From contig JAVHZZ010000016.1 in the NCBI GenBank assembly GCA_036250195.1, positions 2,294,001-2,358,000 on the forward strand: DNA of 64,000 nucleotides, in the 5' to 3' direction. Numbering within the stretch: the first letter of the stretch is position 1; each line of letters starts with the position of its first letter. Of the stretch, positions 45,652 through 60,340 are shown piece after piece. Under the pieces are notes generated by a model. It worked only from the letters and a program-made list of their open reading frames with translations, did not search any database and was not told the DNA's origin. Position numbers and translations under genes: made by a program. Source of the DNA: Mixophyes australis (taxonomy: Eukaryota; Chordata; Amphibia; Anura; Limnodynastidae).

Positions 45652-48600
45652 CATTAATTGAATCATGAATCATGAATCAAATCATGAATCATGAATTGAA
45701 TCATGAATCATGAATCGAATCATGAATCATGAATCATGAATTGAATCATGAATTGAATCATAAATCATGAATCATGAATTGAATCATGATTTGAATCATA
45801 AATCATGAATCATGAATTAAATCATGAATCATGAATCGAATCATGAATCATGAATCGAATCATGAATCATGAATTGAATCATGAATCATGAATCATGAAT
45901 CATGAATCAAATCATGAATCATGAATTAAATTATGAATCATGAATCGAATCATGAATCATGAATCATGAATTGAATCATGAGTTGAATCATAAATCACGA
46001 ATTGAATCATGAATCATGAATCGAATCATGAATCATGAATTGAATCATGAATCATGAATCATGAATCATGAATCGAATCATGAATCATTAATTGAATCAT
46101 GAATCATGAATCATGAATTGAATCATGAATCATGAATCGAATCATGAATCATGAATTGAATCATGAATCATGAATCGAATCATGAATTAAATAATGAATC
46201 ATGAATCATGAAATGAATCATAATTTGAATCATGAATCATGAATTGAATCATGAATCATGAAATGAATCATGAATTGAATCATGAATCATGAATCATGAA
46301 TTGAATCATGAATCATGAATCATGCATGATTCATGAATTGAATCATGAATCATGAATCATGAATTGAATCATGAATTATGAATCATGAATCATGAATTGA
46401 ATCATGAATTGCATCATGAATCATTAATTGAATAATTAATCATGAATTAAATCATGAATCATGAATCATGAAATGAATCATGAATTGAATCATGAATCAT
46501 GAAATGAATCATGAATTGAATCATGAATTGAATCATGAATCATGAATCATGAATTGAATCATGAATCATGAAATGAATCATGAATCATGAAATGAATCAT
46601 AATTTGAATCATGAATCATGAATTGAATCATGAATCATGAAATGAATCATGAATTGAATCATGAATCATGAATTGAATCATGAATCATGAATCATGCATG
46701 ATTCATGAATTGAATGATGAATCATGAATCATGAATTGAATCATGAATTATGAATTGAATCATGAATCATGAATCGAATCATGAATCATGAATTGAATCA
46801 TGAATCATGAATCATGAATCATGAATTGAATCATGAATCGAATCATGAATCATGAATCATGAATTGAATCATGAATCATGAATCAAATCATGAATTAAAT
46901 AATGAATCATGAATCATGAATTGAATCATGAATTATGAATTGAATCATGAATCATGAATCGAATCATGAATCATGAATTGAATCATGAATCATGAATCAT
47001 GAATCATGAATTGAATCATGAATCGAATCATGAATCATGAATCATGAATTGAATCATGAATCATGAATCAAATCATGAATCTCGAATCATGCATTGAATC
47101 ATGAATCATAAATCAAATCATGAATCATGAATTGAATCATGAATCATGAATTGAATCATGAATCATGAATTGAATCTTGAATCATGAATTGCATCATGAG
47201 TTGAATCATAAATCATGAATCATGAATCATAAATCGAATCATGAATCATGAATTGAATCATGAATCATGAATTGCATCATGAATCATTAATTGAATAATT
47301 AATCATGAATTAAATCATGAATCATGAATCATGAAATGAATCATGAATTGAATCATGAATCATGAAATGAATCATGAAATGAATCATGAATTGAATCATG
47401 AATCATGAAATGAATCATGAATCATGAAATGAATCATAATTTGAATCATGAATCATGAATTGAATCATGAATCATGAAATGAATCATGAATTGAATCATG
47501 AATCATGAATTGAATCATGAATCATGAATCATGCATGATTCATGAATTGAATCATGAATCATGAATCAAATCATGAATCATGAATTAAATCATGAATCAT
47601 GAATCGAATCATGAATCATGAATTGAATCATGAATTGAATCATAATTCATGAATCATGAATTGAATCATGAATTGAATCATAAATCATGAATCATGAATT
47701 GAATCATGAATCATGAATCAAATTATGAATCATGAATTGAATCATGAATCATGAATCGAATCATGAATCATGAATCATGAATCAAATCATGAATCATGAA
47801 TTGAATCATGAATCATGAATCGAATCATGAATCATGAATCATGAATTGAATCATGAGTTGAATCATAAATCATGAATCATGAATTGAATCATGAATCATG
47901 AATCGAATCATGAATTATGAATTGAATCATGAATCATGAATTGCATCATGAATCATGAATTGAATCATGAATCATTAATCATGAATTGAATCATGAATCA
48001 TGAATTGAATCATGAATCATGAATTGAATCATGAATCATGAATTTAATCATGAATCATGAAATGAATCATGAATTGAATCATGAATTGAATCATGAATCA
48101 TGAATCATGAATTGAATCATGAATCATGAAATGAATCATGAATTGAATCATGAATCATGAATCATGAATTGAATCATGAATGATGAATTGAATCATGAAT
48201 CATGAATTGAATCATGAATCATGAATTGAATCATGAATCATGAATCGAATCATGAATCATGAATTGAATCATGAATCATGAATTGCATCATGAATCATGA
48301 ATTGAATCATGAATCATTAATCATGAATTAAATCATGAATCATGAATCATGAAATGAATCATGAATTGAATCATGAATCGTGAAATAAATCATGAATTGA
48401 ATCATGAATTGAATCATGAATCATGAATCATGAATTGAATCATGAATCATGAAATGAATCATGAATTGAATCATGAATCATGAATCATGAATTGAATCAT
48501 GAATCATGAATTGAATCATGAATCATGAAATGAATCATGAATCATGAAATGAATCATGATTTGAATCATGAATCATGAATTATGAATTGAATCATGAATC

Positions 48601-48678
48601 ATGAAATGAATCATGATTTGAATCATGAATCATGAATTGAATCATGAATCATGAATCGAATCATGAATCTCGAATCAT

Positions 48679-48715
48679 GAAGACGACTCATAAACTTATA
48701 AATGCATAAACTCTT
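48679..48715 (+). repeat. Marker A11, T to G variant
   Basis: Carries the same private T to G change and CATTAATTG context as A10, 3,064 bases upstream, showing a recent common origin. Confidence 0.93.
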
Positions 48716-50651
48716 CATTAATTGAATCATGAATCATGAATCAAATCATGAATCATGAATTGAATCATGAATCATGAATCGAATCATGAATCATGAATCA
48801 TGAATTGAATCATGAATTGAATCATAAATCATGAATCATGAATTGAATCATGATTTGAATCATAAATCATGAATCATGAATTAAATCATGAATCATGAAT
48901 CGAATCATGAATCATGAATCGAATCATGAATCATGAATTGAATCATGAATCATGAATCATGAATCATGAATCAAATCATGAATCATGAATTAAATCATGA
49001 ATCATGAATCGAATCATGAATCATGAATCATGAATTGAATCATGAGTTGAATCATAAATCATGAATTGAATCATGAATCATGAATCGAATCATGAATCAT
49101 GAATTGAATCATGAATCATGAATCATGAATCATGAATCGAATCATGAATCATTAATTGAATCATGAATCATGAATCATGAATTGAATCATGAATCATGAA
49201 TCGAATCATGAATCATGAATTGAATCATGAATCATGAATCGAATCATGAATTAAATAATGAATCATGAATCATGAATTGAATCATGAATCATGAATTGAA
49301 TCATGAATCATGAATCGAATCATGAATCATGAATCATGAATTGAATCATGAATCCTGAATCATGAATCATGAATTGAATCATAAATCATGAATCATGAAT
49401 CATAAATCGAATCATGAATCATGAATTGAATCATGAATCATGAATCATGAGTCATGAATTGAATCATAAATCATGAATCATGAATCATTAATTGAATAAT
49501 TAATCATGAATTAAATCATGAATCATGAATCATGAAATGAATCATGAATTGAATCATCAATCATGAAATGAATCATGAATTGAATCATGAATCATGAATT
49601 GAATCATGAATCATGAAATGAATCATGAATCATGAAATGAATCATAATTTGAATCATGAATCATGAATCATGAATTGAATCATGAATCATGAAATGAATC
49701 ATGAATTGAATCATGAATCATGAATCATGAATTGAATCATGAATCATGAATCATGCATGATTCATGAATTGAATCATGAATCATGAATCAAATCATGAAT
49801 CATGAATTAAATCATGAATCATGAATCGAATAATGAATCATGAATTGAATAATGAATTGAATCATAAATCATGAATCATGAATTGAATCATGAATTGAAT
49901 CATAAATCATGAATCATGAATTGAATCATGAATCATGAATCAAATTATGAATCATGAATTGAATCATGAATCATGAATCGAATCATGAATCATGAATCAT
50001 GAATCAAATCATGAATCATGAATTGAATCATGAATCATGAATCGAATCATGAATCATGAATCATGAATCATGAATTGAATCATGAGTTGAATCATAAATC
50101 ATGAATCATGAATTGAATCATGAATCATGAATCGAATCATGAATTATGAATTGAATCATGAATCATGAATTGAATCATGAATCATTAATCATGAATTGAA
50201 TCATGAATCATGAAATGAATCATGAATTGAATCATAAATCATGAATTGAATCATGAATCATTAATCATGAATCATGAATTGAATCATGAATTGAATCATG
50301 AATCATGAATCATGAATTGAATCATGAATCATGAAATGAATCATGAATTGAATCATGAATCATGAATTGAATCATGAATCATGAAATGAATCATGAATCA
50401 TGAAATGAATCATAATTTGAATCATGAATCATGAATCATGAATTGAATCATGAATCATGAAATGAATCATGAAATGAATCATGAATTGAATCATGAATCA
50501 TGAATCATGAATTGAATCATGAATCATGAATCATGCATGATTCATGAATTGAATCATGAATCATGAATCATGAATTGAATCATGAATTATGAATCATGAA
50601 TCATGAATTGAATCATGAATCATGAATCGAATCATGAATCTCGAATCATGA

Positions 50652-50663
50652 ATTGAAAAATGA
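50652..50663 (+). repeat. Marker B8
   Basis: Copy 1 of the 4.1-kb triplication; downstream box TAAGTAATG; marker A follows after 1,504 bases. Confidence 0.9.
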
Positions 50664-52158
50664 ATCATGAATTGAATCATGAATTGAATCATGAATCGAA
50701 TAATGAATCATGAATCGAATCATGAATCATGAATTAAATCAAGAATCATGAATCATGAATCGACTCATGAATTAAGTAATGAATCATGAATCATGAATTG
50801 AATCATGAATTATGAATTGAATCATGAATCATGAATCGAATCATGAATCATGAATCATGAATTGAATCAAGAATCATGAATCATGAATCATGAATTGAAT
50901 CATGAATCGAATTATGAATCATGAATCATGAATTGAATCATGATTCATGAATCGAATCATGAATCATGAATCGAATCATGAATCATGAATCATGAATTAA
51001 ATCATGAATCATGAATCAAATCATGAATTAAATAATGAATCATGAATCATGAATTGAATCATGAATTGAATCATGAATCATGAATCGAATCATGAATCAT
51101 GAATTGTGAATTGAATCATGAATCATGAATCATGAATCATGAATTGAATCATGAATCGAATCATGAATCATGAATCATGAATCAAATCATGAATCTCGAA
51201 TCATGAATTGAATCATGAATCATAAATTGAATCATGAATCATGAATTGAATCATGAATCATGAATTGAATCATGAATCATGAATTGAATCATGAATCATG
51301 AATTGCATCATGAGTTGAATCATAAATCATGAATCATGAATCATAAATCGAATCATGAATCATGAATTGAATCATGAATCATGAATTGCATCATGAATCA
51401 TTAATTGAATAATTAATCATGAATTAAATCATGAATCATGAATCATGAAATGAATCATGAATTGAATCATGAATCATGAAATGAATCATGAATTGAATCA
51501 TGAATTGAATCATGAATCATGAATCATGAATTGAATCATGAATCATGAAATGAATCATGAATCATGAAATGAATCATAATTTGAATCATGAATCATAAAT
51601 CATGAATTGAATCATGAATTATGAAATGAATCATGAATTGAATCATGAATCATGAATCATGAATTGAATCATGAATCATGAATCATGCATGATTCATGAA
51701 TTGAATCATGAATCATGAATCAAATCATGAATCATGAATTAAATCATGAATCATGAATCGAATCATGAATCATGAATTGAATCATGAATTGAATCATAAT
51801 TCATGAATCATGAATTGAATCATGAATCATGAATCATGAAATGAATCATGAATTGAATCATGAATCATGAAATGAATCATGAATTGAATCATGAATTGAA
51901 TCATGAATCATGAATCATGAATTGAATCATGAATCATGAAATGAATCATGAACTGAATCATGAATCATGAATTGAATCATGAATCATGAATTGAATCATG
52001 AATCATGAAATGAATCATGAATCATGAAATGAATCATAATTTGAATCATGAATCATGAATTATGAATTGAATCATGAATCATGAAATGAATCATGATGTG
52101 AATCATGAATCATGAATTGAATCATGAATCATGAATCGAATCATGAATCTCGAATCAT

Positions 52159-52195
52159 GAAGACGACTCATAAACTTATAAATTCATAAACTCTT
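52159..52195 (+). repeat. Marker A12
   Basis: Consensus form, in copy 1 of the 4.1-kb triplication; 4,159 bases to A13. A private ATGATGTG variant lies about 65 bases upstream in A12, A13 and A14. Confidence 0.93.
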
Positions 52196-54791
52196 CATGA
52201 ATTGAATCATGAATCATGAATCAAATCATGAATCATGAATTGAATCATGAATCATGAATCGAATCATGAATCATGAATCATGAATTGAATCATGAATTGA
52301 ATCATAAATCATGAATCATGAATTGAATCATGAATCATGCATGATTCATGAATTGAATCATGAATCATGAATCAAATCATGAATCATGAATTAAATCATG
52401 AATCAAATCATGAATCATGAATTGAATCATGAATTGAATCATAATTCATGAATCATGAATTGAATCATGAATCATGAATCATGAAATGAATCATGAATCA
52501 TGAATTAAATCATGAATCATGAATCGAATCATGAATCATGAATTGAATCATGAATTGAATCATAAATCATGAATCATGAATTGAATCATGAATCATGAAT
52601 CATGAAATGAATCATGAATTGAATCATGAATCATGAATTGAATCATGAATCATAAAATGACTCATGAATTGAATCATGAATTGAATCATGAATCATGAAT
52701 CATGAATTGAATCATGAATCATGAAATGAATCATGAATTGAATCATGAATCATGAATCATGAATTGAATCATGAATCATGAATTGAATCATGAATCATGA
52801 ATTGAATCATGAATCATGAATCGAATCATGAATCATGAATTGAATCATGAATCATGAATTGCATCATGAATCATGAATTGAATCATGAATCATTAATCAT
52901 GAATTAAATCATGAATCATGAATCATGAAATGAATCATGAATTGAATCATGAATCATGAAATGAATCATGAATTGAATCATGAATTGAATCATGAATCAT
53001 GAATCATGAATTGAATCATGAATCATGAAATGAATCATGAATTGAATCATGAATCATGAATTGAATCATGAATCATGAATTGAATCATGAATCATGAAAT
53101 GAATCATGAATCATGAAATGAATCATGATTTGAATCATGAATCATGAATTATGAATTGAATCATGAATCATGAAATGAATCATGATTTGAATCATGAATC
53201 ATGAATTGAATCATGAATCATGAATCGAATCATGAATCATGAATTGAATCATGAATCATGAATCATGAATCATGAATCGAATCATGAATCATTAATTGAA
53301 TCATGAATCATGAATCATGAATTGAATCATGAATCATGAATCGAATCATGAATCATGAATTGAATCATGAATCATGAATCGAATCATGAATTAAATAATG
53401 AATCATGAATCATGAATTGAATCATGAATCATGAATTGAATCATGAATCATGAATCGAATCATGAATCATGAATCATGAATTGAATCATGAATCCTGAAT
53501 CATGAATCATGAATTGAATCATAAATCATGAATCATGAATCATAAATCGAATCATGAATCATGAATTGAATCATGAATCATGAATCATGAGTCATGAATT
53601 GAATCATAAATCATGAATCATGAATCATTAATTGAATAATTAATCATGAATTAAATCATGAATCATGAATCATGAAATGAATCATGAATTGAATCATCAA
53701 TCATGAAATGAATCATGAATTGAATCATGAATCATGAATTGAATCATGAATCATGAAATGAATCATGAATCATGAAATGAATCATAATTTGAATCATGAA
53801 TCATGAATTGAATCATGAATCATGAAATGAATCATGAATTGAATCATGAATCATGAATCATGAATTGAATCATGAATCATGAATCATGCATGATTCATGA
53901 ATTGAATCATGAATCATGAATCAAATCATGAATCATGAATTAAATCATGAATCATGAATCGAATAATGAATCATGAATTGAATAATGAATTGAATCATAA
54001 ATCATGAATCATGAATTGAATCATGAATTGAATCATAAATCATGAATCATGAATTGAATCATGAATCATGAATCAAATCATGAATCATGAATTGAATCAT
54101 GAATCATGAATCGAATCATGAATCATGAATCATGAATCAAATCATGAATCATGAATTGAATCATGAATCATGAATCGAATCATGAATCATGAATCATGAA
54201 TCATGAATTGAATCATGAGTTGAATCATAAATCATGAATCATGAATTGAATCATGAATCATGAATCGAATCATGAATTATGAATTGAATCATGAATCATG
54301 AATTGAATCATGAATCATTAATCATGAATTGAATCATGAATCATGAATCATGAAATGAATCATGAATTGAATCATAAATCATGAATTGAATCATGAATCA
54401 TTAATCATGAATCATGAATTGAATCATGAATTGAATCATGAATCATGAATCATGAATTGAATCATGAATCATGAAATGAATCATGAATTGAATCATGAAT
54501 CATGAATTGAATCATGAATCATGAAATGAATCATGAATCATGAAATGAATCATAATTTGAATCATGAATCATGAATCATGAATTGAATCATGAATCATGA
54601 AATGAATCATGAAATGAATCATGAATTGAATCATGAATCATGAATCATGAATTGAATCATGAATCATGAATCATGCATGATTCATGAATTGAATCATGAA
54701 TCATGAATCATGAATTGAATCATGAATTATGAATCATGAATCATGAATTGAATCATGAATCATGAATCGAATCATGAATCTCGAATCATGA

Positions 54792-54803
54792 ATTGAAAAA
54801 TGA
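54792..54803 (+). repeat. Marker B9
   Basis: Copy 2, exactly 4,140 bases after B8; a GAATTGATTC variant downstream (near 55035) is shared with copy 3 but not copy 1. Confidence 0.9.
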
Positions 54804-56317
54804 ATCATGAATTGAATCATGAATTGAATCATGAATCGAATAATGAATCATGAATCGAATCATGAATCATGAATTAAATCAAGAATCATGAATCATGAAT
54901 CGACTCATGAATTAAGTAATGAATCATGAATCATGAATTGAATCATGAATTATGAATTGAATCATGAATCATGAATCGAATCATGAATCATGAATCATGA
55001 ATTGAATCAAGAATCATGAATCATGAATCATGAATTGATTCATGAATCGAATTATGAATCATGAATCATGAATTGAATCATGATTCATGAATCGAATCAT
55101 GAATCATGAATCGAATCATGAATCATGAATCATGAATTAAATCATGAATCATGAATCAAATCATGAATTAAATAATGAATCATGAATCATGAATTGAATC
55201 ATGAATTGAATCATGAATCATGAATCGAATCATGAATCATGAATTGTGAATTGAATCATGAATCATGAATCATGAATCATGAATTGAATCATGAATCGAA
55301 TCATGAATCATGAATCATGAATTGAATCATGAATCATGAATCAAATCATGAATCTCGAATCATGAATTGAATCATGAATCATAAATTGAATCATGAATCA
55401 TGAATTGAATCATGAATCATGAATTGAATCATGAATCATGAATTGAATCATGAATCATGAATTGCATCATGAGTTGAATCATAAATCATGAATCATGAAT
55501 CATAAATCGAATCATGAATCATGAATTGAATCATGAATCATGAATTGCATCATGAATCATTAATTGAATAATTAATCATGAATTAAATCATGAATCATGA
55601 ATCATGAAATGAATCATGAATTGAATCATGAATCATGAAATGAATCATGAATTGAATCATGAATTGAATCATGAATCATGAATCATGAATTGAATCATGA
55701 ATCATGAAATGAATCATGAATCATGAAATGAATCATAATTTGAATCATGAATCATAAATCATGAATTGAATCATGAATTATGAAATGAATCATGAATTGA
55801 ATCATGAATCATGAATCATGAATTGAATCATGAATCATGAATCATGCATGATTCATGAATTGAATCATGAATCATGAATCAAATCATGAATCATGAATTA
55901 AATCATGAATCATGAATCGAATCATGAATCATGAATTGAATCATGAATTGAATCATAATTCATGAATCATGAATTGAATCATGAATCATGAATCATGAAA
56001 TGAATCATGAATTGAATCATGAATCATGAAATGAATCATGAATTGAATCATGAATTGAATCATGAATCATGAATCATGAATTGAATCATGAATCATGAAA
56101 TGAATCATGAACTGAATCATGAATCATGAATTGAATCATGAATCATGAATTGAATCATGAATCATGAAATGAATCATGAATCATGAAATGAATCATAATT
56201 TGAATCATGAATCATGAATTATGAATTGAATCATGAATCATGAAATGAATCATGATGTGAATCATGAATCATGAATTGAATCATGAATCATGAATCGAAT
56301 CATGAATCTCGAATCAT

Positions 56318-56354
56318 GAAGACGACTCATAAACTTATAAATTCATAAACTCTT
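56318..56354 (+). repeat. Marker A13
   Basis: Consensus form, in copy 2 of the triplication; 3,986 bases to A14. Confidence 0.93.
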
Positions 56355-58777
56355 CATGAATTGAATCATGAATCATGAATCAAATCATGAATCATGAATT
56401 GAATCATGAATCATGAATCGAATCATGAATCATGAATCATGAATTGAATCATGAATTGAATCATAAATCATGAATCATGAATTGAATCATGAATCATGCA
56501 TGATTCATGAATTGAATCATGAATCATGAATCAAATCATGAATCATGAATTAAATCATGAATCAAATCATGAATCATGAATTGAATCATGAATTGAATCA
56601 TAATTCATGAATCATGAATTGAATCATGAATCATGAATCATGAAATGAATCATGAATCATGAATTAAATCATGAATCATGAATCGAATCATGAATCATGA
56701 CTTGAATCATGAATTGAATCATAAATCATGAATCATGAATTGAATCATGAATCATGAATCATGAAATGAATCATGAATTGAATCATGAATCATGAATTGA
56801 ATCATGAATCATAAAATGACTCATGAATTGAATCATGAATTGAATCATGAATCATGAATCATGAATTGAATCATGAATCATGAAATGAATCATGAATTGA
56901 ATCATGAATCATGAATCATGAATTAAATCATGAATCATGAATTGAATCATGAATCATGAATTGAATCATGAATCATGAATCGAATCATGAATCATGAATT
57001 GAATCATGAATCATGAATTGCATCATGAATCATGAATTGAATCATGAATCATTAATCATGAATTAAATCATGAATCATGAATCATGAAATGAATCATGAA
57101 TTGAATCATGAATCATGAAATGAATCATGAATTGAATCATGAATTGAATCATGAATCATGAATCATGAATTGAATCATGAATCATGAAATGAATCATGAA
57201 TTGAATCATGAATCATGAATTGAATCATGAATCATGAATTGAATCATGAATCATGAAATGAATCATGAATCATGAAATGAATCATGAATTGAATCATGAA
57301 TCATGAATTGAATCATGAATCATGAATCGAATCATGAATCATGAATTGAATCATGAATCATGAATCGAATCATGAATTAAATAATGAATCATGAATCATG
57401 AATTGAATCATGAATCATGAATTGAATCATGAATCATGAATCGAATCATGAATCATGAATCATGAATTGAATCATGAATCCTGAATCATGAATCATGAAT
57501 TGAATCATAAATCATGAATCATGAATCATAAATCGAATCATGAATCATGAATTGAATCATGAATCATGAATCATGAGTCATGAATTGAATCATAAATCAT
57601 GAATCATGAATCATTAATTGAATAATTAATCATGAATTAAATCATGAATCATGAATCATGAAATGAATCATGAATTGAATCATCAATCATGAAATGAATC
57701 ATGAATTGAATCATGAATCATGAATTGAATCATGAATCATGAAATGAATCATGAATCATGAAATGAATCATAATTTGAATCATGAATCATGAATTGAATC
57801 ATGAATCATGAAATGAATCATGAATTGAATCATGAATCATGAATCATGAATTGAATCATGAATCATGAATCATGCATGATTCATGAATTGAATCATGAAT
57901 CATGAATCAAATCATGAATCATGAATTAAATCATGAATCATGAATCGAATAATGAATCATGAATTGAATAATGAATTGAATCATAAATCATGAATCATGA
58001 ATTGAATCATGAATTGAATCATAAATCATGAATCATGAATTGAATCATGAATCATGAATCAAATCATGAATCATGAATTGAATCATGAATCATGAATCGA
58101 ATCATGAATCATGAATCATGAATCAAATCATGAATCATGAATTGAATCATGAATCATGAATCGAATCATGAATCATGAATCATGAATCATGAATTGAATC
58201 ATGAGTTGAATCATAAATCATGAATCATGAATTGAATCATGAATCATGAATCGAATCATGAATTATGAATTGAATCATGAATCATGAATTGAATCATGAA
58301 TCATTAATCATGAATTGAATCATGAATCATGAATCATGAAATGAATCATGAATTGAATCATAAATCATGAATTGAATCATGAATCATTAATCATGAATCA
58401 TGAATTGAATCATGAATTGAATCATGAATCATGAATCATGAATTGAATCATGAATCATGAAATGAATCATGAATTGAATCATGAATCATGAATTGAATCA
58501 TGAATCATGAAATGAATCATGAATCATGAAATGAATCATAATTTGAATCATGAATCATGAATCATGAATTGAATCATGAATCATGAAATGAATCATGAAA
58601 TGAATCATGAATTGAATCATGAATCATGAATCATGAATTGAATCATGAATCATGAATCATGCATGATTCATGAATTGAATCATGAATCATGAATCATGAA
58701 TTGAATCATGAATTATGAATCATGAATCATGAATTGAATCATGAATCATGAATCGAATCATGAATCTCGAATCATGA

Positions 58778-58789
58778 ATTGAAAAATGA
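58778..58789 (+). repeat. Marker B10
   Basis: Copy 3, exactly 3,986 bases after B9; marker A follows after 1,523 bases, as in copy 2. Confidence 0.9.
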
Positions 58790-60303
58790 ATCATGAATTG
58801 AATCATGAATTGAATCATGAATCGAATAATGAATCATGAATCGAATCATGAATCATGAATTAAATCAAGAATCATGAATCATGAATCGACTCATGAATTA
58901 AGTAATGAATCATGAATCATGAATTGAATCATGAATTATGAATTGAATCATGAATCATGAATCGAATCATGAATCATGAATCATGAATTGAATCAAGAAT
59001 CATGAATCATGAATCATGAATTGATTCATGAATCGAATTATGAATCATGAATCATGAATTGAATCATGATTCATGAATCGAATCATGAATCATGAATCGA
59101 ATCATGAATCATGAATCATGAATTAAATCATGAATCATGAATCAAATCATGAATTAAATAATGAATCATGAATCATGAATTGAATCATGAATTGAATCAT
59201 GAATCATGAATCGAATCATGAATCATGAATTGTGAATTGAATCATGAATCATGAATCATGAATCATGAATTGAATCATGAATCGAATCATGAATCATGAA
59301 TCATGAATTGAATCATGAATCATGAATCAAATCATGAATCTCGAATCATGAATTGAATCATGAATCATAAATTGAATCATGAATCATGAATTGAATCATG
59401 AATCATGAATTGAATCATGAATCATGAATTGAATCATGAATCATGAATTGCATCATGAGTTGAATCATAAATCATGAATCATGAATCATAAATCGAATCA
59501 TGAATCATGAATTGAATCATGAATCATGAATTGCATCATGAATCATTAATTGAATAATTAATCATGAATTAAATCATGAATCATGAATCATGAAATGAAT
59601 CATGAATTGAATCATGAATCATGAAATGAATCATGAATTGAATCATGAATTGAATCATGAATCATGAATCATGAATTGAATCATGAATCATGAAATGAAT
59701 CATGAATCATGAAATGAATCATAATTTGAATCATGAATCATAAATCATGAATTGAATCATGAATTATGAAATGAATCATGAATTGAATCATGAATCATGA
59801 ATCATGAATTGAATCATGAATCATGAATCATGCATGATTCATGAATTGAATCATGAATCATGAATCAAATCATGAATCATGAATTAAATCATGAATCATG
59901 AATCGAATCATGAATCATGAATTGAATCATGAATTGAATCATAATTCATGAATCATGAATTGAATCATGAATCATGAATCATGAAATGAATCATGAATTG
60001 AATCATGAATCATGAAATGAATCATGAATTGAATCATGAATTGAATCATGAATCATGAATCATGAATTGAATCATGAATCATGAAATGAATCATGAACTG
60101 AATCATGAATCATGAATTGAATCATGAATCATGAATTGAATCATGAATCATGAAATGAATCATGAATCATGAAATGAATCATAATTTGAATCATGAATCA
60201 TGAATTATGAATTGAATCATGAATCATGAAATGAATCATGATGTGAATCATGAATCATGAATTGAATCATGAATCATGAATCGAATCATGAATCTCGAAT
60301 CAT

Positions 60304-60340
60304 GAAGACGACTCATAAACTTATAAATTCATAAACTCTT
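60304..60340 (+). repeat. Marker A14
   Basis: Consensus form, in copy 3 of the triplication. The next A is only 1,089 bases on, the closest A pair. Confidence 0.93.

Larger units (their letters stand above)
43838..49200. repeat. 3.06-kb repeat, copies at about 43.8-46.1 and 46.9-49.2 kb
   Basis: ATGCATTG at 44032 and 47089 (offset 3,057), CAAATTATG at 44655 and 47719, GAATGATG at 45114 and 48178, ATCGTG at 45313 and 48377, and marker A at 45615 and 48679 (all 3,064) line up. Both copies of marker A share a private T to G change and a downstream CATTAATTG, so they descend from one altered repeat. The spacer between the copies, about 46.2-46.75 kb, is of the 386-base type. Confidence 0.85.
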
